Origin: Massilia timonae CCUG 45783
Lineage (GTDB): Bacteria; Pseudomonadota; Gammaproteobacteria; Burkholderiales; Burkholderiaceae_D
DNA: 55,442 nt
Reading direction: 5' to 3'
Assembly: GCF_000315425.1 (NCBI RefSeq)
Contig: NZ_JH992923.1
Location: forward strand, 1-55,442
A program made the position numbers and the translations under genes. The notes beneath the pieces are model-generated. The model was not told the DNA's origin and did no database searches. It saw nothing but the letters and a program-made list of their open reading frames with translations. Shown piece by piece: positions 9,406 through 18,109 of this stretch (within the stretch, counting starts at the first letter, position 1; each line of letters opens with the position of its first letter).

Positions 9406-9421
9406 CTGTATTTTTGTACAG
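9406..9421. promoter_or_regulatory. SOS box (LexA operator) of lexA
   Basis: The sequence is CTGT, eight bases, ACAG (CTGTATTTTTGTACAG), exactly the CTGT-N8-ACAG consensus of beta/gammaproteobacterial LexA. It lies 35 bases upstream of the lexA start. No second box is obvious in the gap toward rpsF. Confidence 0.9.
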
Positions 9422-9573
9422 TATTCTGCTATACGCAAGTGATATACACGAAAAAGCGCAAAAAAAGCGCGCACAAGACAAAAAACAGGGCGTCCATGGG
9501 CCTAATTGTCGAGTGAGCGCGGCGCCGCGATGGGGCGCGTGACAGCCAAGTTCCCTTTTTGCCCATTTCACGC

Positions 9574-9623
9574 TATACTAGCTGGCTGTTCCCTTCCCAC
9601 ACTCGTCTTGACGCCGAGGTGGG
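9574..9623 (+). promoter_or_regulatory. Promoter and hairpin leader of the rpsF operon (possible S6:S18 binding motif)
   Basis: A -10 like TATACT lies at 9574-9579; the -35 is poor. The leader then folds: CCCAC (9596-9600), one bulged A, CTCG (9602-9605), pairing with CGAG (9615-9618) and GTGGG (9619-9623). A CCG lies at the loop edge (9614-9616). S6 and S18 are known to bind a hairpin with a CCG element in the leader of their own mRNA; a match to that motif is my inference. Confidence 0.45.
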
Positions 9624-9655
9624 CATTTATGTAAAACGTCCTCAAGGAGTAATGC

Positions 9656-10048
9656 ATGCGTCATTATGAAATCGTTTTTATCGTCCATCCGGACCAGAGC
9701 GAGCAAGTCCCGGCGATGATCGAGCGTTACAAGACCACGGTGACCAGCCGCGGCGGTAACATCCATCGCGTGGAAGACTGGGGCCGCCGCCAGATGGCTT
9801 ACCAGATCCAGAAGCTGCCAAAGGCTCACTACATCTGCCTGAACATCGAGTGCGACAACGAGACCCTGGTCGAGCTGGAAACCGCATTCAAGTTCAATGA
9901 TGCCGTTCTGCGTCATCTGACCGTCAAGATGAAGAAAGCAGAAACCGCACCGTCGCCGATGATGAAATCGGTGCAGCGCGAAGACGCAGCCAAGAGCCAC
10001 CGTGCAGAAGCAGCCGCTCCTGCAGCTGCCCCGGCCGCCGCTGCCTAA
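9656..10048 (+). CDS. rpsF: 30S ribosomal protein S6
   Basis: The 130-residue protein shows the S6 pattern [20 protein letters not shown] and [20 protein letters not shown]. It binds the central domain of 16S rRNA together with S18. The tail beyond about residue 100 is an Ala/Pro-rich extension of the kind common in this order. The start has CAAGGAG. It leads the operon rpsF-priB-rpsR-rplI, a classic arrangement that also couples replication restart to ribosome synthesis. Confidence 0.97.
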   Translation: MRHYEIVFIVHPDQSEQVPAMIERYKTTVTSRGGNIHRVEDWGRRQMAYQIQKLPKAHYICLNIECDNETLVELETAFKFNDAVLRHLTVKMKKAETAPSPMMKSVQREDAAKSHRAEAAAPAAAPAAAA

Positions 10049-10089
10049 GATTTTTTCCAGGAATTCGTAGCAAGCAGTAGTAGAACCGG

Positions 10090-10380
10090 GTGAACCAGCT
10101 CCAGCTCGTGGCGACCATCGCCGAGCGTGATGTCCTGCGCTACACCCCGGCCGGCGTGCCGATCGTTTCAGCCGTCCTGATGCACAGTTCGCATCAGCGC
10201 GAGGCGGGGATCGATCGCCTGGTCGAGTTCGAAGTTCCCGCGTTCGCCGCGGGCGAGATTTCGGGCAGGTTCGGAAACGCCGAGCTCGGCGCCAGCTACC
10301 GCTTCGATGGATTCCTCGCACGAAAAAATCGCAACAGCAAAGCCCTGGTGTTTCACATCATTGATTTCAGTGCCGCCTAG
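10090..10380 (+). CDS. priB: Primosomal replication protein N
   Basis: The 96-residue single-domain OB-fold protein begins at GTG 10090. It matches PriB: NQLQLVATIAERDVLRYTPAG, then LMHSSHQREAG and FLARKNRNSKALVFHIIDF. PriB binds single-stranded DNA and PriA to reload DnaB at stalled forks. Its position between rpsF and rpsR is diagnostic and separates it from SSB, to which it is related. The ribosome site is weak, so coupling to rpsF is likely. Confidence 0.93.
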   Translation: MNQLQLVATIAERDVLRYTPAGVPIVSAVLMHSSHQREAGIDRLVEFEVPAFAAGEISGRFGNAELGASYRFDGFLARKNRNSKALVFHIIDFSAA

Positions 10381-10410
10381 TTCGGCAATTTAGATATACA
10401 GGAGCCTCAA

Positions 10411-10701
10411 ATGGCATTCGGTAAAAAGTTCGACAAAAACAAAGCCAAAGAAAAACTGAAGCGCAAGCAGCAGAACCCGCTGTTCAAGCGCAAGAAATTC
10501 TGCCGCTTCACCGCCGCCGGCGTTGAGCAGGTCGACTACAAAGACGTCGATACCCTGAAGGACTTCGTCCAGGAAAACGGCAAGATCATGCCAGCACGTC
10601 TGACCGGCACCAAGGCGCACTACCAGCGTCAGGTCGACACCGCCATCAAGCGCGCCCGCTACCTGGCGCTGCTGCCGTACACCGACCTGCACCACGGTTA
10701 A
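10411..10701 (+). CDS. rpsR: 30S ribosomal protein S18
   Basis: The 96-residue basic protein starts after ACAGGAG. It contains the S18 core [24 protein letters not shown], of which KKFCRF and [10 protein letters not shown] are typical, and ends [12 protein letters not shown]. Within the 30S subunit it pairs with S6. It has a slightly longer Lys-rich N-terminus than E. coli S18. Confidence 0.97.
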   Translation: MAFGKKFDKNKAKEKLKRKQQNPLFKRKKFCRFTAAGVEQVDYKDVDTLKDFVQENGKIMPARLTGTKAHYQRQVDTAIKRARYLALLPYTDLHHG

Positions 10702-10739
10702 TCGTCGGTCACGACAGTCAGATATCCTGGAGATAAAAC

Positions 10740-11192
10740 ATGCAAGTTATTCTGTTGGAAAAAGTTATCAACGTCGGCAACCTGGGCGACGTCGTCAAAG
10801 TCAAGGATGGTTACGCACGTAACTTCCTGATCCCACAAAAGATGGCACGCCGCGCTACCGCGTCGGCAGTGGCCGAGTTCGAAGCCAAGCGCGCCGAACT
10901 GGAAAAAGCAGCCGCCGAGAAACTGGCAGCCGCCCAAGCCCAAGGCGACAAGCTGAGCGGCCTGACCGTCACCATCGGCCAGAAGGCCGGCGTCGACGGC
11001 CGTCTGTTCGGTTCGGTCACCAACGCGGACATCGCTGAAGCGCTGACCAAGCAGGGCTTCCCGGTCGAAAAAGCTGCCGTTCGCCTGCCGAACGGCCCGC
11101 TGAAGACCACCGGCGAATTCCCGGTTGCAGTCGCCCTGCACACCGACGTCGTGTCGGAAATCACCATCGCTGTCGTGGGCGAAGCTGCCTAA
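10740..11192 (+). CDS. rplI: 50S ribosomal protein L9
   Basis: The 150-residue protein has the L9 signature at its N-terminus ([17 protein letters not shown], then [12 protein letters not shown]), a long connecting helix rich in Ala/Glu/Lys (about 45-75) and the C-terminal rRNA-binding domain. Start follows CCTGGAG. A strong terminator after the stop ends the operon before dnaB. Confidence 0.97.
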   Translation: MQVILLEKVINVGNLGDVVKVKDGYARNFLIPQKMARRATASAVAEFEAKRAELEKAAAEKLAAAQAQGDKLSGLTVTIGQKAGVDGRLFGSVTNADIAEALTKQGFPVEKAAVRLPNGPLKTTGEFPVAVALHTDVVSEITIAVVGEAA

Positions 11193-11224
11193 GCGAATGC
11201 TGAACTGAAGTAAAAGCAGCACAC

Positions 11225-11252
11225 GAAAAAGCCGGGTTCTCCCGGCTTTTTT
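11225..11252 (+). terminator. Intrinsic terminator of the rpsF operon
   Basis: GCCGGG and CCCGGC pair around TTCT, extended by five A:T pairs, followed by six T. It separates rplI from dnaB. Confidence 0.9.
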
Positions 11253-11301
11253 GCTTTTGAAACTCACCAATTATGACAGCCGTGTGACAGGAGAAGGTAT
11301 A

Positions 11302-12699
11302 ATGCCGCCCATGAACGCAGCACCCTCAGACCCGCAGATCGAAGCCCTGCGCATTCCCCCGCACTCCATCGAAGCAGAGCAGTCCGTCATCGGCGGCCTG
11401 CTGCGCGATAATGCCGCCTGGGACCGCATCGCCGACTTCATGCATGCGGAAGACTTCTACCGTTACGATCACCGCATCATCTTCGAACAGATGGTTCGCC
11501 TGATCAACGCCGGCAAGCCGGCCGACGTGATCACGGTCTATGAAGCCTGCAACCAGCTCGGCAAGGCCGAGGAAGTGGGTGGCCTGCAATACCTGAACGC
11601 GATGGCGCAGAACACGCCGTCGGCCGCCAATATCCGCCGCTACGCCGAGATCGTGCGCGACCGCGGCATCCTGCGCCAGCTGATCACCGTCGCCGACGAG
11701 ATTTCCGGCAATGCCTTCAATCCGCAGGGCAAGGAAGTCAAGCAGATGCTCGACGAAGCGGAATCGCGGATCTTCGCCATCGCCGAGCAGGGCGCCCGTG
11801 GCGCCCAGGGCTGGCTGGCGGTGCAGCCGCTGCTGACCCAGGTGGTCGAGCGCATCGACGAACTGTACTCGCGCGAAAACCAGGGCGAGATCACCGGCGT
11901 GCCGACCGGCTTCATCGACCTCGACCGCATGACCTCCGGCCTGCAGCCGGGCGACCTGGTCATCGTCGCCGGCCGTCCATCGATGGGCAAGACCGCGTTC
12001 TCGGTGAACATCGGCGAGAACGTCGCGATCGAGGCCGGCCTGCCGGTCGCCGTGTTCTCGATGGAGATGGGCGGCGCCCAGCTGGCCATGCGTATGCTCG
12101 GCTCGGTCGGCCAGCTCGACCAGCACCGCCTGCGTACCGGCCGCCTGCACGACGAGGACTGGCCGCGCCTGACGCACGCCATCCAGAAGATGAACGATGC
12201 CCAGCTGTACATCGACGAAACCCCCGCATTGAACCCGATCGAGATGCGCGCGCGGGCACGCCGCCTGGCGCGCCAGTGCGGCAAGCTCGGCCTGATCATC
12301 GTCGACTACCTGCAGCTGATGCAGGGTTCGAAGCCGGGCGACAACCGCGCCTCCGAGATTTCCGAGATCTCGCGCTCGCTCAAGGGCCTGGCGAAGGAAC
12401 TGCAGTGCCCCGTGATCGCGCTGTCGCAGCTGAACCGCTCGCTGGAACAACGCCCCAACAAACGTCCCGTGATGTCCGACCTGCGCGAATCCGGCGCTAT
12501 CGAACAGGATGCGGACGTGATCATCTTCCTGTACCGCGACGAAGTCTATAACCCGGATTCGCCTGACAAAGGCACCGCCGAGATCATCATCGGCAAGCAG
12601 CGTAATGGCCCGATCGGGGCGATTCGTCTGACCTGGATTGGCCAATACACCAAATTTGGCAATTACAGCGGCAACCTGTCTATCTACCAGGGCGACTAA
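11302..12699 (+). CDS. dnaB: Replicative DNA helicase DnaB
   Basis: The 465-residue hexameric 5'-3' helicase unwinds DNA at the fork. The N-terminal primase-binding domain (PHSIEAEQSVIGGLLRDN) is followed by a linker and a RecA-like ATPase with Walker A (AGRPSMGKTAF), a Walker B region (LIIVDYLQLMQG) and the arginine region SDLRESGAIEQDADVI. ATG 11302 is chosen because AGGAG lies 8 bases upstream; ATG 11311 is the alternative. Being downstream of priB and rplI is a usual context. Confidence 0.97.
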   Translation: MPPMNAAPSDPQIEALRIPPHSIEAEQSVIGGLLRDNAAWDRIADFMHAEDFYRYDHRIIFEQMVRLINAGKPADVITVYEACNQLGKAEEVGGLQYLNAMAQNTPSAANIRRYAEIVRDRGILRQLITVADEISGNAFNPQGKEVKQMLDEAESRIFAIAEQGARGAQGWLAVQPLLTQVVERIDELYSRENQGEITGVPTGFIDLDRMTSGLQPGDLVIVAGRPSMGKTAFSVNIGENVAIEAGLPVAVFSMEMGGAQLAMRMLGSVGQLDQHRLRTGRLHDEDWPRLTHAIQKMNDAQLYIDETPALNPIEMRARARRLARQCGKLGLIIVDYLQLMQGSKPGDNRASEISEISRSLKGLAKELQCPVIALSQLNRSLEQRPNKRPVMSDLRESGAIEQDADVIIFLYRDEVYNPDSPDKGTAEIIIGKQRNGPIGAIRLTWIGQYTKFGNYSGNLSIYQGD

Positions 12700-12789
12700 G
12701 CCGCATACCGCGGCCAGCGTCACGCCGCATACCATGCCGTCGCTTTTCCCGGAGCGTCGGCAATACCGAGAGAAAAACGGAGAAAAACA

Positions 12790-13416
12790 ATGTTTGGACG
12801 CTTTTTGCCTAAAGAAGGCAATTTCTTTGAACTGTTCAACCAGCACGCGGCCTTGTGCGTGAAGGGTGCCCATGAAATGGTCGGCCTGATGACCAATTTC
12901 GACGATCTGGAAACCCGTACCCATGCGGTCGAAACGATCGAAAAACAGGCCGACAAGATCACCTACGCCACGGTCGACCTGCTGCACAAGACCTTCATCA
13001 CTCCGCTCGACCGCGACGACATCCACAAGCTGATCACGCGCATGGACGACATCCTGGACATGATGGAAGACGCGGCCCAGACCGTGTCGCTGTACGACCT
13101 GCATGCGGTGACGCCGGAGGCGAAACGCCTGGCCGAGCTGTGCCTGTCGTGCTGCCTGAAGGTGCAGGAAGCGGTCTCGATGCTGCACGATATGGACAAT
13201 GCGCCAAAGATCGTCGCCATCTGCGAAGAGATCGACCGCTTCGAGTCGGACGCCGACCACGTGATGCGCGCCGCCATGTCCAAGCTGTTCCGCGACGAAC
13301 CGGACGTGCGCAACCTGATCAAGATGAAGGCGATCTACGAGATCCTGGAAACCGTGACCGACCGCTGCGAAGACGTGGCCAACATCATCGAAGGCATCAT
13401 CGTCGAAAACGCGTAA
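12790..13416 (+). CDS. DUF47/PhoU-like phosphate transport accessory protein
   Basis: The 208-residue all-helical protein belongs to the DUF47 (TIGR00153) PhoU-like family: MFGRFLPKEGNFFELFNQHA, paired helical bundles and the acidic ITRMDDILDMMEDAAQ segment likely to bind metal. Members are encoded beside Pit permeases and are thought to modulate phosphate uptake. The pit start lies 22 bases downstream, so one transcript is expected. Start has a purine-rich GGAGAAAAAC. Confidence 0.92.
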   Translation: MFGRFLPKEGNFFELFNQHAALCVKGAHEMVGLMTNFDDLETRTHAVETIEKQADKITYATVDLLHKTFITPLDRDDIHKLITRMDDILDMMEDAAQTVSLYDLHAVTPEAKRLAELCLSCCLKVQEAVSMLHDMDNAPKIVAICEEIDRFESDADHVMRAAMSKLFRDEPDVRNLIKMKAIYEILETVTDRCEDVANIIEGIIVENA

Positions 13417-13438
13417 GCGTCGTTCGAGCGAAACAACC

Positions 13439-14449
13439 ATGGATACTGTTAACATCAGCATTTATGTGCTGGGCATGCTGGTGGTGCTGGCACTCATCTT
13501 CGACTTCATGAACGGCTTCCACGACTCGGCGAACTCGATCGCCACCGTCGTGTCGACCGGCGTCCTGAAGCCGCAGCATGCCGTCGCGATGGCCGCCTTC
13601 TTCAACTTCATCGCGATCTTCGTGGTCAACATGAAGGTCGCGCAGACCATCGGCAAGGGCACCATCGACCCGAGCGTGGTCGATCACTATGTCATCTTCG
13701 GCGCCCTGGTCGGCGCGATTTCCTGGAACCTGATCACCTGGTACTACGGCATCCCGTCCTCGTCCTCGCACGCCCTGATCGGCGGCCTGGTGGGCGCCGC
13801 GGTGGCCAAGGCCGGCACCGGCTCGCTGATCTCCGGCGGCCTGCTCAAGACCGTCGCCTTCATCGTCGTCGCGCCGCTGCTGGGCTTCGTGCTCGGTTCG
13901 GTCATCATGCTGATCGTGGCCTGGGTCTTCGTGAAGGCGACGCCGCGCAAGGTCGACGGCCTGTTCCGTAAACTGCAGCTGGTCTCGGCCGCGGCCTACT
14001 CGCTGGGCCACGGCGGCAACGATGCACAAAAAACCATGGGCATCATCTGGATGCTGCTGATCGCCGCCGGTTATGTCAGCGCCAACGACGCCCATCCGCC
14101 GGCCTGGGTCATCATCTCGTGCTACGCCGCGATCGCCTTCGGCACGCTGTTCGGCGGCTGGCGCATCGTCAAGACCATGGGCCAGAAGATCACCAAGCTC
14201 AAGCCGGTGGGCGGCTTCTGCGCCGAGACCGGCGGCGCGATGACGCTCCTGATGTCGAGCGCCTTCGGCATTCCGGTGTCGACCACCCACACCATCACCG
14301 GCGCGATCGTCGGCGTGGGCGCCGCGCAGAAGGCCTCGGCCGTGCGCTGGGGCGTGGCCGGCAACATCGTATGGGCCTGGATCTTCACCATTCCGGCATC
14401 GGCGTTCATCGCCGCGGTGGCGTGGTGGATCGGCACCCACATCATGTGA
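13439..14449 (+). CDS. pit: Low-affinity inorganic phosphate transporter (PiT family)
   Basis: The 336-residue membrane protein has about ten hydrophobic segments and both copies of the PiT signature: FDFMNGFHDSANSIATVVST at the N-terminus and SLGHGGNDAQKTMGI in the second half, plus TTHTITGAIVGVGA. PiT carriers bring in metal-phosphate with protons. It pairs with the DUF47 protein upstream and ends at a strong bidirectional terminator. Confidence 0.93.
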   Translation: MDTVNISIYVLGMLVVLALIFDFMNGFHDSANSIATVVSTGVLKPQHAVAMAAFFNFIAIFVVNMKVAQTIGKGTIDPSVVDHYVIFGALVGAISWNLITWYYGIPSSSSHALIGGLVGAAVAKAGTGSLISGGLLKTVAFIVVAPLLGFVLGSVIMLIVAWVFVKATPRKVDGLFRKLQLVSAAAYSLGHGGNDAQKTMGIIWMLLIAAGYVSANDAHPPAWVIISCYAAIAFGTLFGGWRIVKTMGQKITKLKPVGGFCAETGGAMTLLMSSAFGIPVSTTHTITGAIVGVGAAQKASAVRWGVAGNIVWAWIFTIPASAFIAAVAWWIGTHIM

Positions 14450-14467
14450 CAAGCGCTGGGCGCAACG

Positions 14468-14499
14468 AAAAAGCGGAGCTGAATGGCTCCGCTTTTTTT
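14468..14499. terminator. Bidirectional terminator between pit and the MBL gene
   Basis: AAAAGCGGAGC and GCTCCGCTTTT pair around TGAATG, with seven T on the plus strand and an A tract on the other side, so it can serve both converging genes. Confidence 0.88.
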
Positions 14500-14513
14500 A
14501 CGCCTTGCGCGAT

Positions 14514-15404
14514 CTACCCGAGATCGACTTCCAGTCCCTCGTAGGCGAGGAAGACCTGCAAGCCATCCAGCCGCCCCTCGTAGCGCGCCATCACCCCGGC
14601 AAACACCGCTTCCAGTTCGTCGTCCCCGCGCGTCGGTTCGTGATGCGTGCAATAGAGCGTGCGCGCGCCCACCCGCAGCGCCATGTCGAACGCGCCGTCG
14701 AAGGTGCCGTGGCCCCAGCCGAGCTTGGACGGGTATTCCTCGCGCGTGTAGGAGCAGTCGACGATCAGGGCGTCCACGCCGCGCATGACGGCGTCCATGC
14801 GGCGTTCGCGCTCGCGCAGCTGCTCTTCGCAGGCGGCGTGCCCGGCGCTCCCGGCCGGGTGCGGGTTGGGCCAGGGCTCGTGGTCGCCGGTGAAGAACAG
14901 CGACTTGCCGTTGCAGTCGATGCGGTAGCCGAGGTTGAGCACCGGATGGTTCATCGCCACGTTCGACACCACGGCGTCGTGCAGCGCGATCGGCACGCCG
15001 ACATCGAGCGTGCGGTAGTCGAGGGTGGCGCTCATCTGCGCTTCGCCGACAGGGAAATAACTGTTCTGCAGCTGCGCGTTCATCACGTGCTCGATGCCGT
15101 GGCCCGTGATTTCGTCGTGGGCGCCGTGCAGGCGCACCCGGTTGCCCTTGACGAACAGCGGCGCGAAGAAGGGCAGGCCGTGGATGTGGTCCCAGTGGCT
15201 GTGGGTGATGAAGATATTGGCCGCCACCGGCCCTTGCTGGACCAGGTGCTGGGCCAGCGGGAACAGCCCGGTGCCGCCGTCCAGGATCAGGAGGGCGCCG
15301 GCGTCGGTGCGCACCTCGATGCAGGTGGTGTTGCCGCCGTAGCGCGCGGTGCGCGGACCCGGCGAAGGGATCGATCCACGCACTCCCCAGAACCGGAATT
15401 TCAT
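14514..15404 (-). CDS. MBL-fold metal-dependent hydrolase
   Basis: The 296-residue protein has the metallo-beta-lactamase fold. The metal motif HSHWDHIHG (HxHxDH type) is near residues 68-76; SIPSPGPRTARYGGNTTCIE at the start and a second metal region (FTGDHEPWPNPH) are typical of the PhnP/COG1235 branch that includes cyclic phosphodiesterases and RNase Z relatives. Substrate is not predictable. The start has GGGAGAG. It lies downstream of the ECF module but 109 bases away, so co-transcription is uncertain. Confidence 0.85.
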   Translation of the reverse strand: MKFRFWGVRGSIPSPGPRTARYGGNTTCIEVRTDAGALLILDGGTGLFPLAQHLVQQGPVAANIFITHSHWDHIHGLPFFAPLFVKGNRVRLHGAHDEITGHGIEHVMNAQLQNSYFPVGEAQMSATLDYRTLDVGVPIALHDAVVSNVAMNHPVLNLGYRIDCNGKSLFFTGDHEPWPNPHPAGSAGHAACEEQLRERERRMDAVMRGVDALIVDCSYTREEYPSKLGWGHGTFDGAFDMALRVGARTLYCTHHEPTRGDDELEAVFAGVMARYEGRLDGLQVFLAYEGLEVDLG

Positions 15405-15513
15405 TGCTGCTCTCCCGTCACGATCACTTGAGTTTTATTCTATCCAGCCTCGATCATAGCGGTATGTATCCTTCCGGCATAGACATCAATTAACGCGCAG
15501 TATTTGTTCAGGA

Positions 15514-16786
15514 TCAGGCATCGGACGCATCGCGCACCCGCGCCAGCAGCAGTTCGCGCTCGGCCGCATTGGCGGCGAGCGCGGCCGCGCGCGCGAATTC
15601 GGCGCGGGCTTCCGGCCGGCGGCCGAGCTTGAACAGCAGGTCGCCGCGCACACTCGGCAGCCAGTGGTAGCCGTCCAGCCGGCCATCCGCAAGCAGCCGG
15701 TCGGCCAGCGCCAGGCCGGCCGCGGGGCCGTCGGCCATGCCCACCGCCACCGCGCGGTTGAGCTCGACGACGGGGGAGGGCTGGACCACGGCCAGTTCGC
15801 CGTACAGGTCGGCGATGCGGCGCCAGTCGGTCAGCCCGGCACGGTGGGCGCGCGCGTGGCAGGCGGCGATCTCGGCCTGCAGCACATAGGAAGCACGCGG
15901 GGCGCCAATGCGCGCGGCGCGCTCGAGGGCGGCCAGGCCGCGCCGCACCAGCACGCCGTCCCAGCGCGCGCGGTCCTGGTCGAGCAGCAGCACCGGCCGC
16001 CCGGCCGCGTCCAGGCGCGCCGCCATGCGCGACGCCTGCAGTTCCATCAGCGCCACCAGGCCATGCACCTCGGGTTCGTTCGGCGCCAGCTCGGCCAGGA
16101 TGCGGCCCAGGCGCAGCGCCTCGTCGACCAGGGCCGGGCGCATCCAGTCGTCCCCCGCCGTGGCGGTATAGCCTTCGTTGAAGATCAGGTAGACCGCCTC
16201 CAGCACGGCGCCCAGGCGCTGGCCCAGCTCGGCAGGCGGCGGCAGTTCGAACGGCACCTTCGCCTCGCCCAGGGTGCGCTTGGCGCGCACGATGCGCTGG
16301 GCCATGGTGCTCTCTGGCACCAGGAAGGCGCGCGATCTCGGCGGTGGCCAGGCCGCCGAGCAGCTTGAGCGTCAGGGCCAGGCGCGCGTCGAGCGACAGC
16401 ACCGGGTGGCAGGCGGTGAACATCAGGCGCAGCAGGTCGTCCTTGACCACGTCGTTGCGCCGGGCGTCGAGGTCGTCCACGAAATCCGGCACTGTCAGGG
16501 CCTCCTGGGCCTCGAGGTCGAGGCCGATCTGTTCCAGTTTCTGGCGCAGGCTGCGGTCGCGCCGCAGCAGGTCGAAGGCGCCGTTGCGCGCGGCCGTGAG
16601 CAGCCAGGCGCCGGGACGGTCGGGGATGCCGTCGTGCGGCCAGCGCTCCAGCGCCGCCACCAGGGCGTCCTGGGCCAGCTCCTCGGCCAGCCCGACGTCG
16701 CGCACGATGCGCGCGACGCTGCCGACGATGCGGCCGGATTCGATCCGCCACGCCGCCGCGATGATGTCCTCGACCCTGGCCGTCAT
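15514..16786 (-). pseudogene. ECF42-type RNA polymerase sigma factor, frameshifted
   Basis: Read on the minus strand, the gene starts at 16786 (ATGA overlap with the VOC stop). It encodes sigma-2 (AWRIESGRIVGSVARIVRD, ELAQDALVAALERWP) and the first part of sigma-4 (LGGLATAEIAR). Near 16327-16335 the frame breaks: one GC of a GCGCGC run is missing. Adding it back gives EIARAFLVPESTMAQRIVRA and a normal 200-residue C-terminal TPR-like extension (ELGQRLGAVLEAVYLIFNEG onward) to 15514. Without it the frame runs on in junk to 15440. The long C-terminal extension and the YciI/DGPF neighbours mark ECF42. The gene may be a true pseudogene, a slippage variant or a sequencing error. Confidence 0.85.
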
Positions 16787-17199
16787 TGCCCTTCGCTCGG
16801 CGGCATGCTTTCCATATAAGCGAGTTCCCAGATATGGCCATCGGGATCCTCGAAGGCATGCTGGTACATGAAGCCATGGTCCTGCGCCTCGCGCGGAATG
16901 CTGCCGCCGGCCGCCACCGCCCTAGCCACCATATCGTCGACGGCGGCGCGGCTGTCGCGCGACAGGCACAGCAGCACTTCGGTGCTGGTGCGGGCGTCGG
17001 CAATCTTCTTGTTGATGAAGGTCTGGAAGAAGGGCTCGGCCAGCAGCATCACATAGATGTGGTCGTGGCTGACGATCATGCAGGCGGCGTTGTCGTCGCT
17101 GAACTGGGGGTTGAACTCAAAGCCGAGGGCGGCAAAGAAGGACCTGCTGCGTTCGAGGTCCTTGACCGGGAGGTTGACGTAGATTTGCTGGTTGGCCAT
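16783..17199 (-). CDS. VOC family (glyoxalase/bleomycin-resistance fold) protein
   Basis: The 138-residue protein MANQQIYVNLPVKDLERSRS has the paired beta-alpha-beta modules of the vicinal oxygen chelate fold; FEDPDGHIWELAYM near the end supplies the typical C-terminal metal-ligand region. Members include glyoxalases, dioxygenases and drug-binding proteins, so the reaction is unknown. AAGGAG precedes the start. It is the third gene in the ECF42 module and overlaps the sigma gene by 4 bases. Confidence 0.85.
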   Translation of the reverse strand: MANQQIYVNLPVKDLERSRSFFAALGFEFNPQFSDDNAACMIVSHDHIYVMLLAEPFFQTFINKKIADARTSTEVLLCLSRDSRAAVDDMVARAVAAGGSIPREAQDHGFMYQHAFEDPDGHIWELAYMESMPPSEGQ

Positions 17200-17211
17200 C
17201 GTGCTTGCTCC

Positions 17212-17622
17212 TTATGTGGTGGTGGACAGCTTGCGCATGCGTTCGATCGCTGCCGAAGGGGGAAAATCCTCCAGTTCGTAGAGCGGCCTGACCTCGATCT
17301 GGGCCTCGGCGCCGGGTCCGCGCGGATTGGGGAAGCGGCGGCTCCATTCCATCGCTTCTTCGCGCGAGCGGACCTGGATCATCGTGTAGCCGGCGACCAG
17401 CTCCTTGGTCTCGGCGAAGGGACCGTCGATGACGCGGCGTTGCTCGCCATCGTAGTGGATACGCCAGCCCTGGCTGCTGGGCTTGAGGCCGGCGCCGTCG
17501 AGCAGTACCCCGGCTTCGGCCAGTTGCCGGTTGTACTCGCCCATCGCTGCAAACATCCATTCGTCGGGCATGACGCCGGCTTCGCAGTCGGCGTTGGCCT
17601 TGACGATGATCATGAAACGCAT
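17212..17622 (-). CDS. YciI/DGPF-domain protein
   Basis: The 136-residue protein starts at 17622 (MRFMIIVKANADCEAGVMPD) after AACAGGAG. It carries the DGPF signature as VIDGPFAETKELVAGYTMIQ, in a dimeric ferredoxin-like fold. DGPF proteins are the constant companions of ECF42 sigma factors and are believed to be enzymes of unknown activity; a conserved His/Asp pair is usual in YciI relatives. A candidate ECF42 promoter lies 56-82 bases upstream. Confidence 0.88.
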   Translation of the reverse strand: MRFMIIVKANADCEAGVMPDEWMFAAMGEYNRQLAEAGVLLDGAGLKPSSQGWRIHYDGEQRRVIDGPFAETKELVAGYTMIQVRSREEAMEWSRRFPNPRGPGAEAQIEVRPLYELEDFPPSAAIERMRKLSTTT

Positions 17623-17677
17623 GTCGTTCTCCTGTTGTTGTCGAAAAAGACCCGGATCCGGATCCTTCATCGATGAC

Positions 17678-17704
17678 GACGAACGGCCATCGCCGTTTTC
17701 GACA
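17678..17704 (-). promoter_or_regulatory. Candidate ECF42-type promoter
   Basis: On the minus strand, TGTCGA (17704-17699), a 17-base spacer and CGTC (17681-17678) lie upstream of the second YciI gene. From memory, ECF42 promoters carry TGTCGA at -35 and CGWC at -10. The gap between the two YciI genes (111 bases) is long enough for an internal promoter. Confidence 0.45.
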
Positions 17705-17733
17705 TCGGCGACGACGAATCATGCAATTTTTTT

Positions 17734-18090
17734 CTAACGCATAAAGCAGGGCGCCAGCGCGCGCACCTCGACCGTGGCCCACTCGGCAGCCGGACACTCG
17801 GCGGCCAGGGCGACCGCCTCGTCGCGTGAATCGACGTCGACCATGAAGAATCCGCCCACCATTTCCTTGGCCTCGGCGAACGGCCCATCGATGAGGCGCG
17901 CCTTGCCGGCCGGGACGGTCACCCGGACGGCGCTGTCCGTCGATGCGAGCGATTCGGCCGCCAGCAACAGGCCGCGTTCCTTCAGGTCCTCGCCCCAGCG
18001 GATCATGCGCTCGTAGACTGCGCGTCCTTCGACATCGCTGCGGGTGGCGCGCTGGCCGATTGGCTCGTGAATGAGCAGCATGTGGGGCAT
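17734..18090 (-). CDS. YciI/DGPF-domain protein (second copy)
   Basis: The 118-residue protein MPHMLLIHEPIGQRATRSDV has the DGPF motif as LIDGPFAEAKEMVGGFFMVD, with strong similarity in layout to the neighbour at 17212-17622 but low identity, indicating old duplication or independent recruitment. GAAGGAGAG precedes the start. It is the first gene of the ECF42 module, and the AT-rich stretch upstream is its probable promoter region, although no ECF42-like motif is evident on this strand there. Confidence 0.85.
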   Translation of the reverse strand: MPHMLLIHEPIGQRATRSDVEGRAVYERMIRWGEDLKERGLLLAAESLASTDSAVRVTVPAGKARLIDGPFAEAKEMVGGFFMVDVDSRDEAVALAAECPAAEWATVEVRALAPCFMR

Positions 18091-18109
18091 GGGCTCTCTC
18101 CTTCAGTGT

